64,000 nucleotides of DNA from Oegoconia quadripuncta (GCA_949316235.1 OX438755.1:18862151-18926150); one strand, 5' to 3'; counted from the stretch's first letter, positions 42,761-53,800 are shown. Numbers and translations are program-made. The notes: generated by a model from the letters alone, not told the origin.

Positions 42761-43348
42761 CTAATATGTATAGTGTGACTATAATAGATGTAAATTACGT
42801 AGTATATGTATAGCGTTAGATCCTACTGCTTACAAGAATACACACACACATATATTTTCTACAAATTTATATGCGAGAACCTGTTATTAGCTGTCAAGTA
42901 TAATATTCCAATGTTATTTGTGACATAACATTAATGTTGGTTTTCCTTAAAATTAAATTAAATGAGGAAGTGTGGCCATCAGTGATGGGAAGGAGCGCGA
43001 TTGGTTCGGAGCTCCAAACATTTGTGAATCTGTGATCGGCCGATTATAATATAGGTAGATACACACAATATATATACATCAACAGCGCCAGGCACTCCCC
43101 ACTCACTAGGATAAGCCATTTTGTGACAAACTTAGCACACCGTAGATCTCATGAGTTCACTCAAGTTCACATGTTTTAAAAGTAATATGACGAGAGCCAG
43201 TAATATGAATTAAATAATGTTATCACGTTCTTTCGTTATTACAGACATGAAGATGCCACGTACGTAGTTCTCTCTTGTTGTAGATAAAACGTTTGTCGTT
43301 GTGGGAATGATAAGATAACCTCTACAGACAGTTTATTCCACAATGAGA

Positions 43349-44050
43349 CACCCCACACTAGCGTCTTTCGAGGGTCGTCGTAGTGCCAGCGTCCTCGCAG
43401 CGTCGACGCGACGCCAGCGCTGAGCGACTGCCGAACGCCGGGCTAACGCAACGCTGACATTGTGTTAGCGCGGCCTGTCGCGTATAATCAGTGTGAAAAT
43501 GGATTCCTACGAAGAAACACTGCTATTGACATTACTGATAAACCGAAAATTACGTAAACGAATCAGGAATCATCATCGTCAATATAGGGAAGATCCTCTG
43601 TGGAGTTTTCGAGTTCATGCAGGAAAGCGATTATTTCGTATTGTATTGTAAACATATAAAAAAATTCTTCTTCTTACCACGTGTACCACCCTGTGGAAAG
43701 GACTTCCGGCAGCGATATTCCCGAACGAGAACGACATTGGAACCTTCAAGAAACGAGCCTACACCTTCCTCAAAGGCCGGCAACGCATCTGTGACCCTTT
43801 TGGTGTTGCGGGTGGCGGGCGGCGGTGATTGCTTTCCATCAGGTGACCCGCATGCTCGTTTGCCGCCCTCTCATATAAAAAAAAATCATAAAAAAAAAAT
43901 AATAATTAAAAACACTTTTATGGTTATTTATGGACTGCGTTGTGCTGCATTGCACTTGTTGACAAAAAACGGTTCGCTGGCGCCGCGGTCGACGTCGCGT
44001 CGACGCTGCCAGGACCCTGGTACGACAACGCTCGAAAGACGCTAGTGTGG
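43349..44050 (+). mobile_element. Harbinger-like DNA transposon, internally deleted
   Basis: Inverted ends of about 75 bp (CCCCACACTAGCGTCTTTCG at the left, CGAAAGACGCTAGTGTGGGG at the right, continuing GC-rich inward with GCAGCGTCGACGCGACG) enclose a short frame from 43499. It starts MDSYEETLLLTLLINRK, then LRKRIRNHHRQYREDPLW, like the acidic, Leu-rich, then Arg-rich N-terminus of PIF/Harbinger transposases. The catalytic part is gone and a jockey-like tail is inserted. Confidence 0.68.
43677..43880 (+). mobile_element. Jockey-like 3' end, nested
   Basis: Plus frames encode LWKGLPAAIFPNENDIGTFK, KRAYTFLKGRQRICDPFGV and the 3' text GCTCGTTTGCCGCCCTCTCA with ATATAAAA. It is truncated to about 200 bp and inserted into the Harbinger-like element. 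Confidence 0.8.
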
Positions 44051-44989
44051 GGGGGGGGGAGGGTTTCTTAGGAGAATATTTGCGTAACCATGATATCCAC
44101 CTTCATAATTCTATGCTAACAGAGAGCAATATGGTTTCAAAAATATAGAGACGTAACGTTCTGTTATTACAGACAACATGACGTTGCCATGCTAGCGATT
44201 CACTCTCGCGATGAAGTACACAAAACGTTTGTCGTGATGGTAAAGCAAACCCTGCAGGTAGTTCGTACCAGTATTCAGGAGGATATTTGCATAATCATGA
44301 TCTGTTATATCCACCCTCATATTTCATCGCTAACTTACACCACGCGATACATATTAATAGGTAGTAAAACTTCAACAATCAATTTGGAGTTCCAAAGAAA
44401 TATTATCCAAAAAAATATGTTTATTTTATGTACACACCGCCATTATTAGCCTGGAATTTGAAACTACCCACTCTGAAGCCATAAATAAAAACTTCACCCC
44501 ATATTTTCTTGCGTCGAAATATTCTTAGACCGAGCCGAGCACCAGTTTTAGCGGGTTTTGCATGATTGATGAAAAAAGCCTATACACAAAATACCTGAGG
44601 AACTCATTTCTTTGTTAGTAGGTGCTTTGGTGAGGCGATGAAATTTTTTTATTTAGAAAGCAACATCCTTTCAAAGCGATTGCTAATGGAATGAACAAAC
44701 GCAATTTATGTTTAGACGAATCCATGATGGTAGCTATTTGTGGATGTATTTTGTTAGCTGTACGAAAGCAAAGTCCCATACTTCTACAGTAATTCTTTCG
44801 TTACAGTGACTTTCGCTCGGTTATGCTAGCCTGGTAGGCCCGTGTCAATTTAATGCAATTGGCTAGAGGGGTCAGATTACTGTCCAGCAGGTGTTGACTA
44901 AAGATAGACATATTCTCCTCAAGAAGAGCAGTCCTCGCCGAGGTGACTCGCCGCTTATGCTAGCCTGGTACCCGATCAGTAATAAATCT

Positions 44990-45175
44990 TTATCTTCTTA
45001 GCACGCTTCAACTCAATCACACTTACGGCGCAGCCACCACTCACGTGAAGGTATAACCCATAGTCCACCATGGATACTACCCAATGCGGATTGGCGGATT
45101 TGTGTATGTCGAGTGGCTATTTGACAGTCAGTATTTCCAAACTGGGCTTTAGGGCACCGATCTGGAAAACCCACT
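44990..45175 (+). repeat. Unclassified dispersed-looking segment
   Basis: CTTAGCACGCTTCAACTCAA, CAGCCACCACTCACGTGAAG and CACCATGGATACTACCCAAT have the look of a retroposon, but no second copy exists in the window. Confidence 0.3.
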
Positions 45176-45189
45176 GTTTAATATCTAGG

Positions 45190-45757
45190 TGCGTAAACAC
45201 TCCTGATTACGAAAACTTCCCACTAGGGCCATAGCCGAATTCAGCCGAAAATTGTTGGACTTCCATTCTGAAGGTGTTCGGAATACTTTGTACTGGTAAT
45301 CAAATATTTTTTACTATGGTTCCTATGGGAAAATACGAACAATTACGAAAATACGATGAGTGGCGTCATCATTCAAGAGGGTTTATCCCTCACGGTATTC
45401 CATACAAACTTTCAACTTAAAATTTTTCGAAATGAATAAATCGACTGTATTGAAACATAGATCTAACAAGTTAGTAGAGAAAATAAAACATTTTCGAAAA
45501 AGAATATTGAACTAAATTAGAGCGATTTTAACTTTTTCTTAGTAAGGGAAAAAATGCAATAAATTCCTTTATATTGGATAACTTGAAAATATTTTCCACT
45601 AACTTTTTAGATCTATGTATTCTGATTACACATGTCAAGTTTCATTAGAATCGGCCTATTTATTTCGAAAATTTTGCACTTCAAAGTTAGTATGTAACGC
45701 CGCGTGGGATAAACTCTCTTAATGGGAATTACACGAATTGAAAATCACCCTGACTAG
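45190..45757. mobile_element. MITE G, 5' end lost, split by another MITE
   Basis: CTCCTGATTACGAAAACTTC, AAATTGTTGGACTTCCATTC and the right end GGGAATTACACGAATTGAAA with ATCACCCTG match 12595-12857 and 21129-21572. The stretch 45375-45720 is a separate insertion. Confidence 0.68.
45375..45720. mobile_element. MITE, 346 bp, 21-bp inverted ends
   Basis: AAGAGGGTTTATCCC with TCACGG at the left matches in inverse CCGCGTGGGATAAACTCTCTT at the right. The interior is AT-rich without a frame. It is nested in MITE G. Confidence 0.72.
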
Positions 45758-46276
45758 AGCAACATTAGATTTTTCGAAACCGAAGTGTGCTCGACTTTGG
45801 CAGCCATTTTTCACCCATTGCTACAGTTCCATTAAAAACTTTACATACCAACGTCTGAAGGAATGACGGGGTAATTGCTTATAGTGTTTTCGACCGCAAT
45901 TTTCCTTTCGCAAATTTCGCTTTCAAATATCGCTCCAGCTGCCAGCCACCTGACCTCAAAATGTCTGGGCTATCATTGGCAAGGTATCTACCTAGTTTTC
46001 TTTTCGTATATCAGTAGCGGTGCTCAAATAGTATTTCGATATAATCAATTATTTTTTCAACATGGGAAATATAAGTCGTAACACTTCTTGGATTTCTTTG
46101 TAAGAGACCTTTTGTAGCGAGCGAGCATGTAAATCTATTTTGCCTGTCAGTTCCTGGTTATTAGGATTCTTTATTTTAAAATTAACTACCTATTGTATCA
46201 CATTTTTAACAAATAAAGATTATTCTCTCATTTATTTCTCATCTACTCCCCAACTCTGCATACTATTTACACTTAC

Positions 46277-46412
46277 CTCTGTCCCCTGGACCTTCAGTTT
46301 CATGTGGTCCTCCCTGGTGGTCTTCCCATCCTTCCGTTTCTTCCAGCAGTAGCCGTCGCGTCGGTACCGGACCTTCTTTCGGCTGTACAGCAGCATTGAA
46401 CCACTTTTGGGC
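46277..46412 (-). CDS. Camta: Camta exon, first visible part of the CG-1 DNA-binding domain
   Basis: This 136-bp minus-strand exon is bounded by an acceptor TTTGTTCCAG and a donor GAG/GTAAGT. It carries one base completing a split codon, probably Arg, and then 45 codons. The reading PKSGSMLLYSRKKVRYRR, then DGYCWKKRKDGK, then TTREDHMKLKVQG is the signature of the CG-1 domain of calmodulin-binding transcription activators. CG-1 binds CGCG-type DNA in the nucleus, and the clustered Lys/Arg residues fit its nuclear localisation signal. The exon ends in phase 0, matching the next exon at 15359-15430. The preceding exon, with the first part of CG-1, was not found up to base 64000. Overlapping plus-strand open frames here are antisense shadows. 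The family call is secure; that this is the only Camta copy is inferred. Confidence 0.96.
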
Positions 46413-47814
46413 CTGGAACAAAGTTATGAAAATATAGATAGACTCTTAGTATAGTATGAGGTGCTTATTTTCGGTAACACCATGTTATAAAAGCACGAAT
46501 TGTTTGCACAGACAAAAACAAATTCTTTGAAAAATCTCGTTATTCATGGCATTTATAAATATCATTTACGAAACACACTGATAGTGTGATAAAAAGAGAC
46601 AACAAAAATGGATGCCGAATGTTACGTCACTTCAGGAAACAAAACGAATATAATTAACTTTAATTAAATACTCGGCCTCTACAATAGAGTATCAAAATCA
46701 GATACTTATCATTAGACCTGCTCAAAACATAACCCCATTCTTTGTACGCAGCCAGATAATAAGACCTAATTAGAGTAGTTACAAAATCACAGTAACATCA
46801 ATATTCATAGATTAAATTGGAGTCCAAAATAAAAAAGATCATAAGATAATATACAGATGTAACACATATATATAAACCTAAAGTGATAAAGATTTGAAAT
46901 TCTTTTAATAATGTCACTCAAGTAATAAAAAGGGAATAATTTAATATAGATGGAAATATTAATAAATTTATACGAAAAGAAGCCCCGTCCTTTAAAGACC
47001 AAATAACTTAATATTACGATTTCTCATCTCAATGAAAACCGAGTCAGCGAGAAAATTTTGACTTATTATTGAAATCGGATTCCTGCTTCAATAAGGCGAT
47101 ACCAGACGTCGCGAGGCACAACGCATCACAAATCAAGTATTCAAACCTGCGCGGCCAACTCAAAATACATGTAGTTTTTAAATGTAGTAGTTTCTAAGTA
47201 AATAAATATTACACCAACAATCAATAACAATTTAGGGTAAGTACATTTTGTGTTACCCATAGCATTAAAACTTATATACTAATGACAGGCGTCCTCTGAT
47301 GGTAATTAATGATAAATAACGAACCAGCCGGATCTGCGGAGCCATGAAATAATTTATTGTGTCCAGATTCAGAATTCCAGGGCGGAGAATTTAGAATGGG
47401 AAAAGGAACTAAGGATTCAAATACTGCACATGATTATATTATGATTGTAATTGGACACTTTTGCAAAAACGTTCACTGCTGCATTCACTGGACTGAGGAG
47501 GGACTGGTGGGCTGTAATTCTGATTCTTCCTTTTCAGATATCAGTCTGTGATCTATGTATTACCTAGCCCTAAATTACCTCTGTAAACCTTTATTTGTGG
47601 TGAGAAAAATAAACCATTTATTTATTTAACGCTCTATGTACACGTTTTGGCTTTTCCAATGTCTCGAAAAGTTTAATTGCTATATCATACTGTTACAGTT
47701 CCTTTAAAACGTACAAGACTTTATGTTCGCGTGACTTTGTTTGTTGTTAGCGATGGTGAAATTATTAATATATAATGACTTTAATAACTATAGATCTAAA
47801 ATTAACTATTTAAG

Positions 47815-47985
47815 TATTTAAAAGCCAAAAAACGCGTCCGCTTATTTTGTATTTTGCTGGCGCCATGGTAGACTTTTCCAGCTTGCACTTTAAAACCGGT
47901 AAAGCCGTTTAGGCTAGAAAATGTAACATAAAAATCAACATACATACACTCGAAAAACATTATATCCTCAAAGACATTCGGGTGG
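47815..47985 (-). repeat. Repeat E, diverged
   Basis: AAAAGCCAAAAAACGCGTCC, TTTGCTGGCGCCATGGTAGA and CATACACTCGAAAAACATTA follow the family order in inverse. Confidence 0.65.
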
Positions 47986-48384
47986 TAAGCATTTTATACT
48001 TGCTGGGTCCCCTTCTTTTATATTTCTACTGACAACTGTTTCTAAGAGTGAAGATTGAGTTACAAGTTTGCATATTGTTCGTCTCAGCGAGGACGTAAGC
48101 GAGGCGTCAGCGAGGTACGACGCATGCCTCGCGATGTCTGTGCACGCCATTATGAAGGAGTTGTAAAATGCCGACTGTGTGATTCGCGTTTACGACCAAG
48201 TTCAGTTGTAAGTAAGGCTTTACGACTTGGAACTTCAATAAAATATCACTGAATTCTAAAAAGGAGATTATAGTAGGAATTGAATCCGGTATCTAATAAC
48301 TAGTGTTATTACTTAGTAGTAAAGTGACTGTTATTAATAGAGGACATCCTGAATTGTATATTAATATTAATAACTTACGAAGTT

Positions 48385-48612
48385 ATAATAGGCTATTTGG
48401 ATGGGATACTTCAAAAGCATTACTAAAGAACAACTTTATCGCGGAAATTTGTTTATCCCGCGGGAACTACTAACTTTATAAGAATAAAAAATATCCTGTC
48501 TTAATCCAGGGTATATTCTATCTACATTTCAAATTTCGTCCAAATCCGTTCATCCGTTTCGGCGTGATTGAGCAACAAACAACCGTCCAAACTTTGGTAT
48601 TTATAATATTAG
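48385..48612 (+). repeat. Repeat H
   Basis: AACTTTATCGCGGAAATTTG, TTTATCCCGCGGGAACTACT, CCAGGGTATATTCTATCTAC, CGTCCAAATCCGTTCATCCG, GTGATTGAGCAACAAACAAC and TTTATAATATTAG are in the standard order. The 3' end with AATATTAG is typical. It is probably a CR1-type (Zenon-like) 3' segment; that assignment is from memory of such text, not from an alignment. Confidence 0.75.
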
Positions 48613-48639
48613 TTAAACTAAATATAAGAAAACAAATGA

Positions 48640-48905
48640 AGAGGTGTTAATGATGGTAAAGGAGAAGAGATACCTGTTAGCCCCAGTTGCGAACCGAAGA
48701 GGAAAGATCGGTCACTTGATACGACACGATATTTTTTTGAAGAACTTAATTGAGGGAAAGAGTAAAGAGGGGAAGGGGAAGACCTAGGCGAAATTACTTT
48801 GACCAAGGGAAAGAAAAGGTGAATGTCGTGTCGTACCAAGAGTAAATCAAGGGCGGAAAGCAGAGAGATGTGGTCATTACTCCACCGACAAGAGCATAGC
48901 TCTTA
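48640..48905 (+). mobile_element. RTE/non-LTR C-terminal fragment, frameshifted
   Basis: The plus strand encodes RRGKIGHLIRHDIFLKNLIE, GKSKEGKGK, then in other frames EKVNVVSYQE and AESREMWSLLHRQEHSS with a stop. This is the GHLIRHD-LKNIIEGK-GR-R-RWRSLHRQE end typical of a lepidopteran non-LTR ORF. Confidence 0.7.
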
Positions 48906-49272
48906 AATTGGAGAAAAAGAAGTTAGATTAGATTTACATCATAAATGTAGTATTTTTTGCTAGATATTCCACGTTATTTAAGTTAGCAGAGGTATTACAA
49001 TAATTAGCCAATGTCTAAGCTCTGTAGTAGAAATTCGAGCATAGTGGTTTCTGATTTCAGTAGACATTTCATTGTATTATGCGCTTAAATTATTTGCTCT
49101 CAATATTTCAAATACCTATCATCTAATAATTGACGTATTCCGGGACTACACGGTATACAATAACCTATCAATTTTTTATGAAGCTGCTTCCTTGCGTCCA
49201 CCGTACCTCGTACGTTACATAAATGGGAGCCACAGATGCCCAGCTGTGTCCTAAGATTGTCCCACAATTTGG

Positions 49273-49319
49273 ACGCGTCGGGCCGCACCGCGCTTCCTTA
49301 TTCTGTGTCAATGACGTCA
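49273..49319. promoter_or_regulatory. CGCG motif plus CRE
   Basis: ACGCGT (49273-49278) lies 33 bp from a perfect CRE palindrome TGACGTCA (49312-49319). CG-1 proteins bind CGCG-containing sites and CREB-family proteins bind CRE. The motifs are visible; function is inferred. Confidence 0.3.
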
Positions 49320-49717
49320 CAACTTAGCAGTATGGCCTCGAGGGAGAGTATTTTGGCCAAGCCTAGTACCTCTATATTTTTGTTTTACATTTGCCATTGA
49401 TATCGTAATAGATTTAGCTGAGAACAGTGTTTATCTTGGCATCACTGTTATGGAGTTGGCTTCAGTGGAGATCTCATGTTACAATTCGGCTGATCAAACT
49501 ATTCATTTCAGTTTCAGTTCAGTAAATTGTTGATATAGCTGACACATTAAATTGTCCTAATAAATATTTTAATAATATTTTATGTATAAGTATATATTAT
49601 ATTCATTTGTATTCGCGATGACTTGACCTCTACGGTTAATAGCACGGATACAAAATGTTGCTTACACAGTTAGACTAGAAAAATATATGACAAATATGAT
49701 GGAGTATTAAAACTTCG

Positions 49718-49960
49718 TTTTTACCCGACTGTCCAAGGAAGGAGGGTAATGTTTTTCGAGTGTAATATATATATGTCCGTTCCTTTGGCGCATCCTGTAG
49801 CCTAAAAGCTTGACTGATTTTGAAGTGCATGGTGTCGTTAGATTCGTCTTGGTACACGGAGTGTTATAGGATATATTTTATTTAAAAAAAATCAATATGG
49901 CGTCCGCAGAATACAAAATACGCTGTCGGGTTTTTTGGTTTTGAAATACTTAAATTCTTA
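49718..49960 (+). repeat. Repeat E, best-preserved copy
   Basis: TACCCGACTGTCCAAGGAAG, GAGGGTAATGTTTTTCGAGT, TCCTTTGGCGCATCCTGTAG, ATGGCGTCCGCAGAATACAA and CTGTCGGGTTTTTTGGTTTT. The ends read CCCGAC and GTCGGG. Confidence 0.8.
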
Positions 49961-50161
49961 TTAAAAGTATTTCTAATTTAGAAATAATTTTCTGAGAAAC
50001 TTTCAAAGACTGGCCTAAAATTCATTCCAGCGTTCAATATGACAACTGCAGAGTAATCAAAACAAGGAAACGAATCACAATTTGCGAAGAGGAAATAGAA
50101 TTTATTGATGCAAAATATATTTACGCAATAAAAGCCGATAGGACGGGCACAATATATTCAG

Positions 50162-50191
50162 TGACGTCACATACACGCGACAAAAACGCGT
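50162..50191. promoter_or_regulatory. CRE plus two CGCG motifs
   Basis: TGACGTCA at 50162-50169, ACGCG at 50175-50179 and ACGCGT at 50186-50191 lie within 30 bp. The arrangement resembles that at 49273-49319, with ACGCGTCGG shared. Confidence 0.3.
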
Positions 50192-50519
50192 CGGACGTCA
50201 AATTCATGAGTGCCGGCCGACTAATAAATCGCGCTTTCGACGCATAAATCTATACGATGTATGTTTAGTTGCGACTTTTCAAAGCCGTTATGCTGTCCGT
50301 CAATTCGACTGACGATTGTTGTATCGATGGGTAAAAAAAGATTTGTTTTTTTTTTTAGAAGTTTTTTATAGCTGCGTTTAGAAAAAAATAGAAATTGGCA
50401 CACCCCCCTTATGTACTTTGTTAGGATAGTACATTACTGTGTACAGGCATTGAAGAACGAAGAAGTAAATATATGCAAGTTCATCAATGCCTGGTTGCGG
50501 CGAAAGCTTGTATTAGGAT

Positions 50520-51265
50520 TACTAATTTTTGGGCAAAAAACGTTTCCCAAAGTATCACATGCCAAAGTATGTTTCCCAAATTTTCATTTGGCAAGAAATC
50601 ATTTGGCAAAACAACTTTTCACAATTTTACAGTTATTTTCGGAAATTTATTGTTTAACAAATAATTAAATGGCAATGTTTCATTTTACCAAATATTATGT
50701 AGTCAAATATGGTTTGGCATAACAAGCTCTTCCCAAAATTATATTGTTATTATACAAATCAATTCCGGCGCTGCGCCGCCCGCTGCCGCGGCACGCTCGC
50801 TTCGCTCGCTCGGCTCGCGCTCTGTTGGGGTCACAGTTGTAACCTAACCCACTTTTCTAGCAATTCTAATCTATCCTACGTAACATTGTACATAATGATT
50901 GTACTTACTTGTTTATTCTAATTGTGTGAAATGACAATTTAATATGTAATAATTATAATAATAATGATTTATATCAGACTTCAATATTTTACAATTTATC
51001 ACCCATATTAAAATGAAAATTTGAACAGACTTATTTTTGGAATATAATTTTTCACAAAATAAAACATAATGTTTAATGTATATTTGACTTAATAAAACTT
51101 GAGCAAGTAGAAAGTTGCCAAATTAATATTTGACCAAGTTATTAAAATTCGAAATATAAATTTGCCTAAAGATTATTTTGGGAAATGAAACTGGCGCGAT
51201 AAGTATTTTGGGAAGAAAAATTTGACGAAAAATATTTTGCCAAACGGAAGGATACCCTTGTACTC
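50520..51265. mobile_element. Element with scattered TTTGGCAA-type motifs around a GC-rich core
   Basis: The left flank repeats variants of TTTCCCAAA and TTTGGCAA. The right flank repeats TTGCCAAA, TTTTGGGAA and ATTTTGCCAAAC in roughly inverse order. A GC-rich core (50765-50830: GCGCCGCCCGCTGCCGCGGC, then CTCGCTTCGCTCGCTCGG) is followed by AACCTAACCCAC. I suspect a non-autonomous DNA element, possibly Helitron-like, but no diagnostic ends are visible. Confidence 0.5.
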
Positions 51266-51619
51266 GTATTATATTTCTCAAATAATGCGCGGAAATTTAA
51301 GCTAAATATTACCGATTATGTTCATGACACTCACTTTCTTTTCTTGAGTCTAAAACTATGACGAACAATAATAATTTTCTACGCGTAGAAATTTTTTTTT
51401 ATCAAACAGCGTTCTATTCTCAAGCCAGTTCTAAATTTAAATAAAAACTTCGATAACTTAGCTGCGCGGGTGCCATGTTTCAGAGTAAAAAGAACAGTTC
51501 CATTTTTAAATTACACAGCAACTATGACTTTTCATAGTAATTTATTCGGCCACTAAACACGACAGATAAGGATTTCTACATAACTTCACCGGCCGCTGCT
51601 CGCATGGAATTTGACCAGT

Positions 51620-51887
51620 ACAGCATTTTCGATTTATCCCGAAGAAGTTTGTCAAAATAATGCTCAAACCGTTGGATAAATAACTATATATTGAAAATTT
51701 TAAAAACATCCGGAAGATAATGATTATATCATCCAGATAAACAAACCGACGGTGTGAAAGCTAAATATCTTCGACATGGCTTAACCGATTTACTTTAAAT
51801 ATGGTTAAGAACCATCTCGCACCCACCAGGGATCAACAACAACTAAAAACAACAACAACCTTCTTCGGGATAAATCGAATATGCTGT
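51620..51887. mobile_element. Fold-back element with 28-bp inverted ends
   Basis: ACAGCATTTTCGATTTATCC with CGAAGAAG (51620-51647) is inverse to 51860-51887 with one mismatch. The 210-bp interior includes a repeat-like TCTTCGACATGGCTTAACCG. Confidence 0.75.
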
Positions 51888-52018
51888 ACCAGCATTTTCC
51901 CTTTATCCCGAAGAAGGTGGTCAAAATAATGCTCAAACCATTGGTGAAATAACTATATATTGAAAATTTGGAAAACATCCGAAAGATAATCTAAATAAGC
52001 AAACCGACAGTGTGACAT
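51884..52018. repeat. Direct partial copy of the left part of 51620-51887
   Basis: CAGCATTTTCCCTTTATCCC, TCAAAATAATGCTCAAACCA and TAACTATATATTGAAAATTT repeat 51613-51760 in direct orientation with about 10 percent change. Confidence 0.75.
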
Positions 52019-53307
52019 ACCTCTGTATGTATGTATGTATTTGTACCTCTGTACAAATACACAGATATGTGGACAGACATAGTCAAATAAATACCCCTCT
52101 ATTTGCATCTGGTCTTAAAGATATATAATCAAGAAGGTAAGTAATGCCCAAAAAGCTATATGCTTTCATAATGATATATGTCTTCATAGCAATGAAAGCC
52201 CTTCCCACTCCCATATTTCCGAAAGAATTCACAGCATTGTAATTCAAAAAACGTCGCTCATAAAGACTTAGCGAAAAATTATTTCGAAAATCAGAGCTTT
52301 TCGGTCGTTTACTTGATAAATCGCTTGCGGCGAGAGAGCCTTTTATAGTCCACTATTAGTCTGCTATGTAGGGCTGTCGAATATCGTTCCACTTTAATCG
52401 AAAGTCACCTTTCTCTAGTTTTCTTTTTTAAAGTTTCCAGCTCCCCCTTATTTGCTATCCGAGCTACAGGTGCATGCATTTTCGGTGTTTTAGAATCGTC
52501 ATATATCAGAAATCGTTATATCTACACAGTTCGTATTTGTACGTATGTATAGAGAGAGAAATATATATATACTCACATTTCGACATGATGACACGATGAG
52601 TCATCGGTCACGTAACAGTTTAAAATGTGCTGCTGTTTCTGGCTTAATTAAATAGTTAGAGAAGCTTTATCTTAAAGTCGGTCTTGGATATAATTTGTTA
52701 AGAATAGAATACAAATTAAATAAAATACAATAAAATATTTTTTATTGAACGTAAAGAATTCGAAGTCGTAATATTTGAATCCCTAAATTCGCATGAACAC
52801 AAGCGATTTATTTTACAAATAGTTTAAGCACTAAAGAACATGGTTCGAACATGCAATCAAATATACATTAAAATATATATTTTAATTTATTATACCAAAA
52901 ATCCCTTTCCGAAAAATTTCCTTCTTTTTTTTATTTTTAATAATCAAGTAATTTAATGCCTTTACATGACTTTTTATTGTCACATATTAGGACGTAGCAA
53001 AAGAGATTCGTATCTATTTAATAGCTTTATTTATCTATTTTTATTATTTATTTATGTAATAGATTAAATTACATGATTATCAAGTTATAATAAAAATAAG
53101 TAATTGTTGTAAATTGTGTGATACCTATATAACAAAACTAACAATCCATGTATGTTATAACTTGTATTGACTTGTATTTTTCTTTTTGTATGTCATTTGG
53201 TAGATCACAGTGATCTAGCTATTTTTATATCCTTACCATCATTATTGTACCTGTGTATCACAAAAAAATAAACGAATATGAATACGAATAATTTTATATA
53301 ATTTAGG

Positions 53308-53800
53308 AAATCAAATCAAATGAAATCAAAAATGCCTTATTTTGTAGGTACACAGGGTACACTTAAAATAGTCAGATTTTACATTTTTAAAGCTACTGCT
53401 TGTTCAAAAGACAATTTTCCCCTGAGAAGACCAAGCAAAAAACTCGAGAGGTTGCTCTTTAGAAAAAAAAGTTTTTATAATACAAAATTATTAATAATTA
53501 TTTAATATTATAATATTTCATTATTAATTGTGAAATAGCCTGGTTATGCGAACGGGCTGGTTAAGTCCATGAATGTTTATCATCTAAATAATCTGATATT
53601 TTATAATATGCTTTCTTAATAAGCTTCCGTTTTAAAGTGACTTTAAATTTATTGAAAGGAAGATTTTGTATATCAACAGGAACCTTATTGAAAAAGCGTA
53701 TACAATAGCCCTTTGAATGAATTACTGACTTTGCGGAGGTGAGTTATGTGAACTGCAAGTTTATCTTTATTTCTTGTATTGACATCATGTTTATCACGAT
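53308..53800 (-). mobile_element. CR1/Rex1-like C-terminus and 3' end
   Basis: The minus strand encodes FFNKVPVDIQNLPFNKFKVT, LKRKLIKKAYYKISDYLDDK, HSWT and a stop near 53557. A 3' UTR (CTTCTCAGGGGAAAATTGTC on minus) and a (GATTT)n-type tail at 53308-53330 follow. The reading frame is intact to the stop, so this is a younger copy than 8236-8600. It is 5'-truncated. Confidence 0.8.

Larger units (their letters stand above)
43218..44340. repeat. Degenerate repeat interrupted by a Harbinger-like element
   Basis: TTATTACAGACATGAAGATG with AAAACGTTTGTCGTTGTGGG (43230-43310) resembles TTATTACAGACAACATGACG with AAAACGTTTGTCGTGATGG (44164-44240). GGAGAATATTTGCGTAACCA (44071) resembles GGAGGATATTTGCATAATCA (44279). 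The element at 43349-44050 lies between the units. Confidence 0.6.
15431..46276 (-). other. Camta intron of about 30.8 kb
   Basis: This intron separates the exons at 46277-46412 and 15359-15430. Its repeats are listed separately. Stretches where I see nothing identifiable are 15440-16915 (a weak inverted-repeat end near 16147), 16984-17270, 17695-18334, 18736-19879, 20561-21128, 22478-24029, 24291-24716 (open on both strands, no domain), 24813-25228, 26531-26690, 27721-28126, 29196-29489, 30011-31053, 31907-32319, 33496-33803, 35161-36526, 36837-37383, 38451-38815, 39421-39670, 39740-40298, 40617-41429, 42009-42602, 42761-43217, 44450-44990 and 45758-46276. Confidence 0.85.

Noticed and set aside
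46140..46352. 70-codon plus-strand frame over the Camta exon
   Set aside because: It is antisense to a clear CG-1 exon with canonical splice sites.
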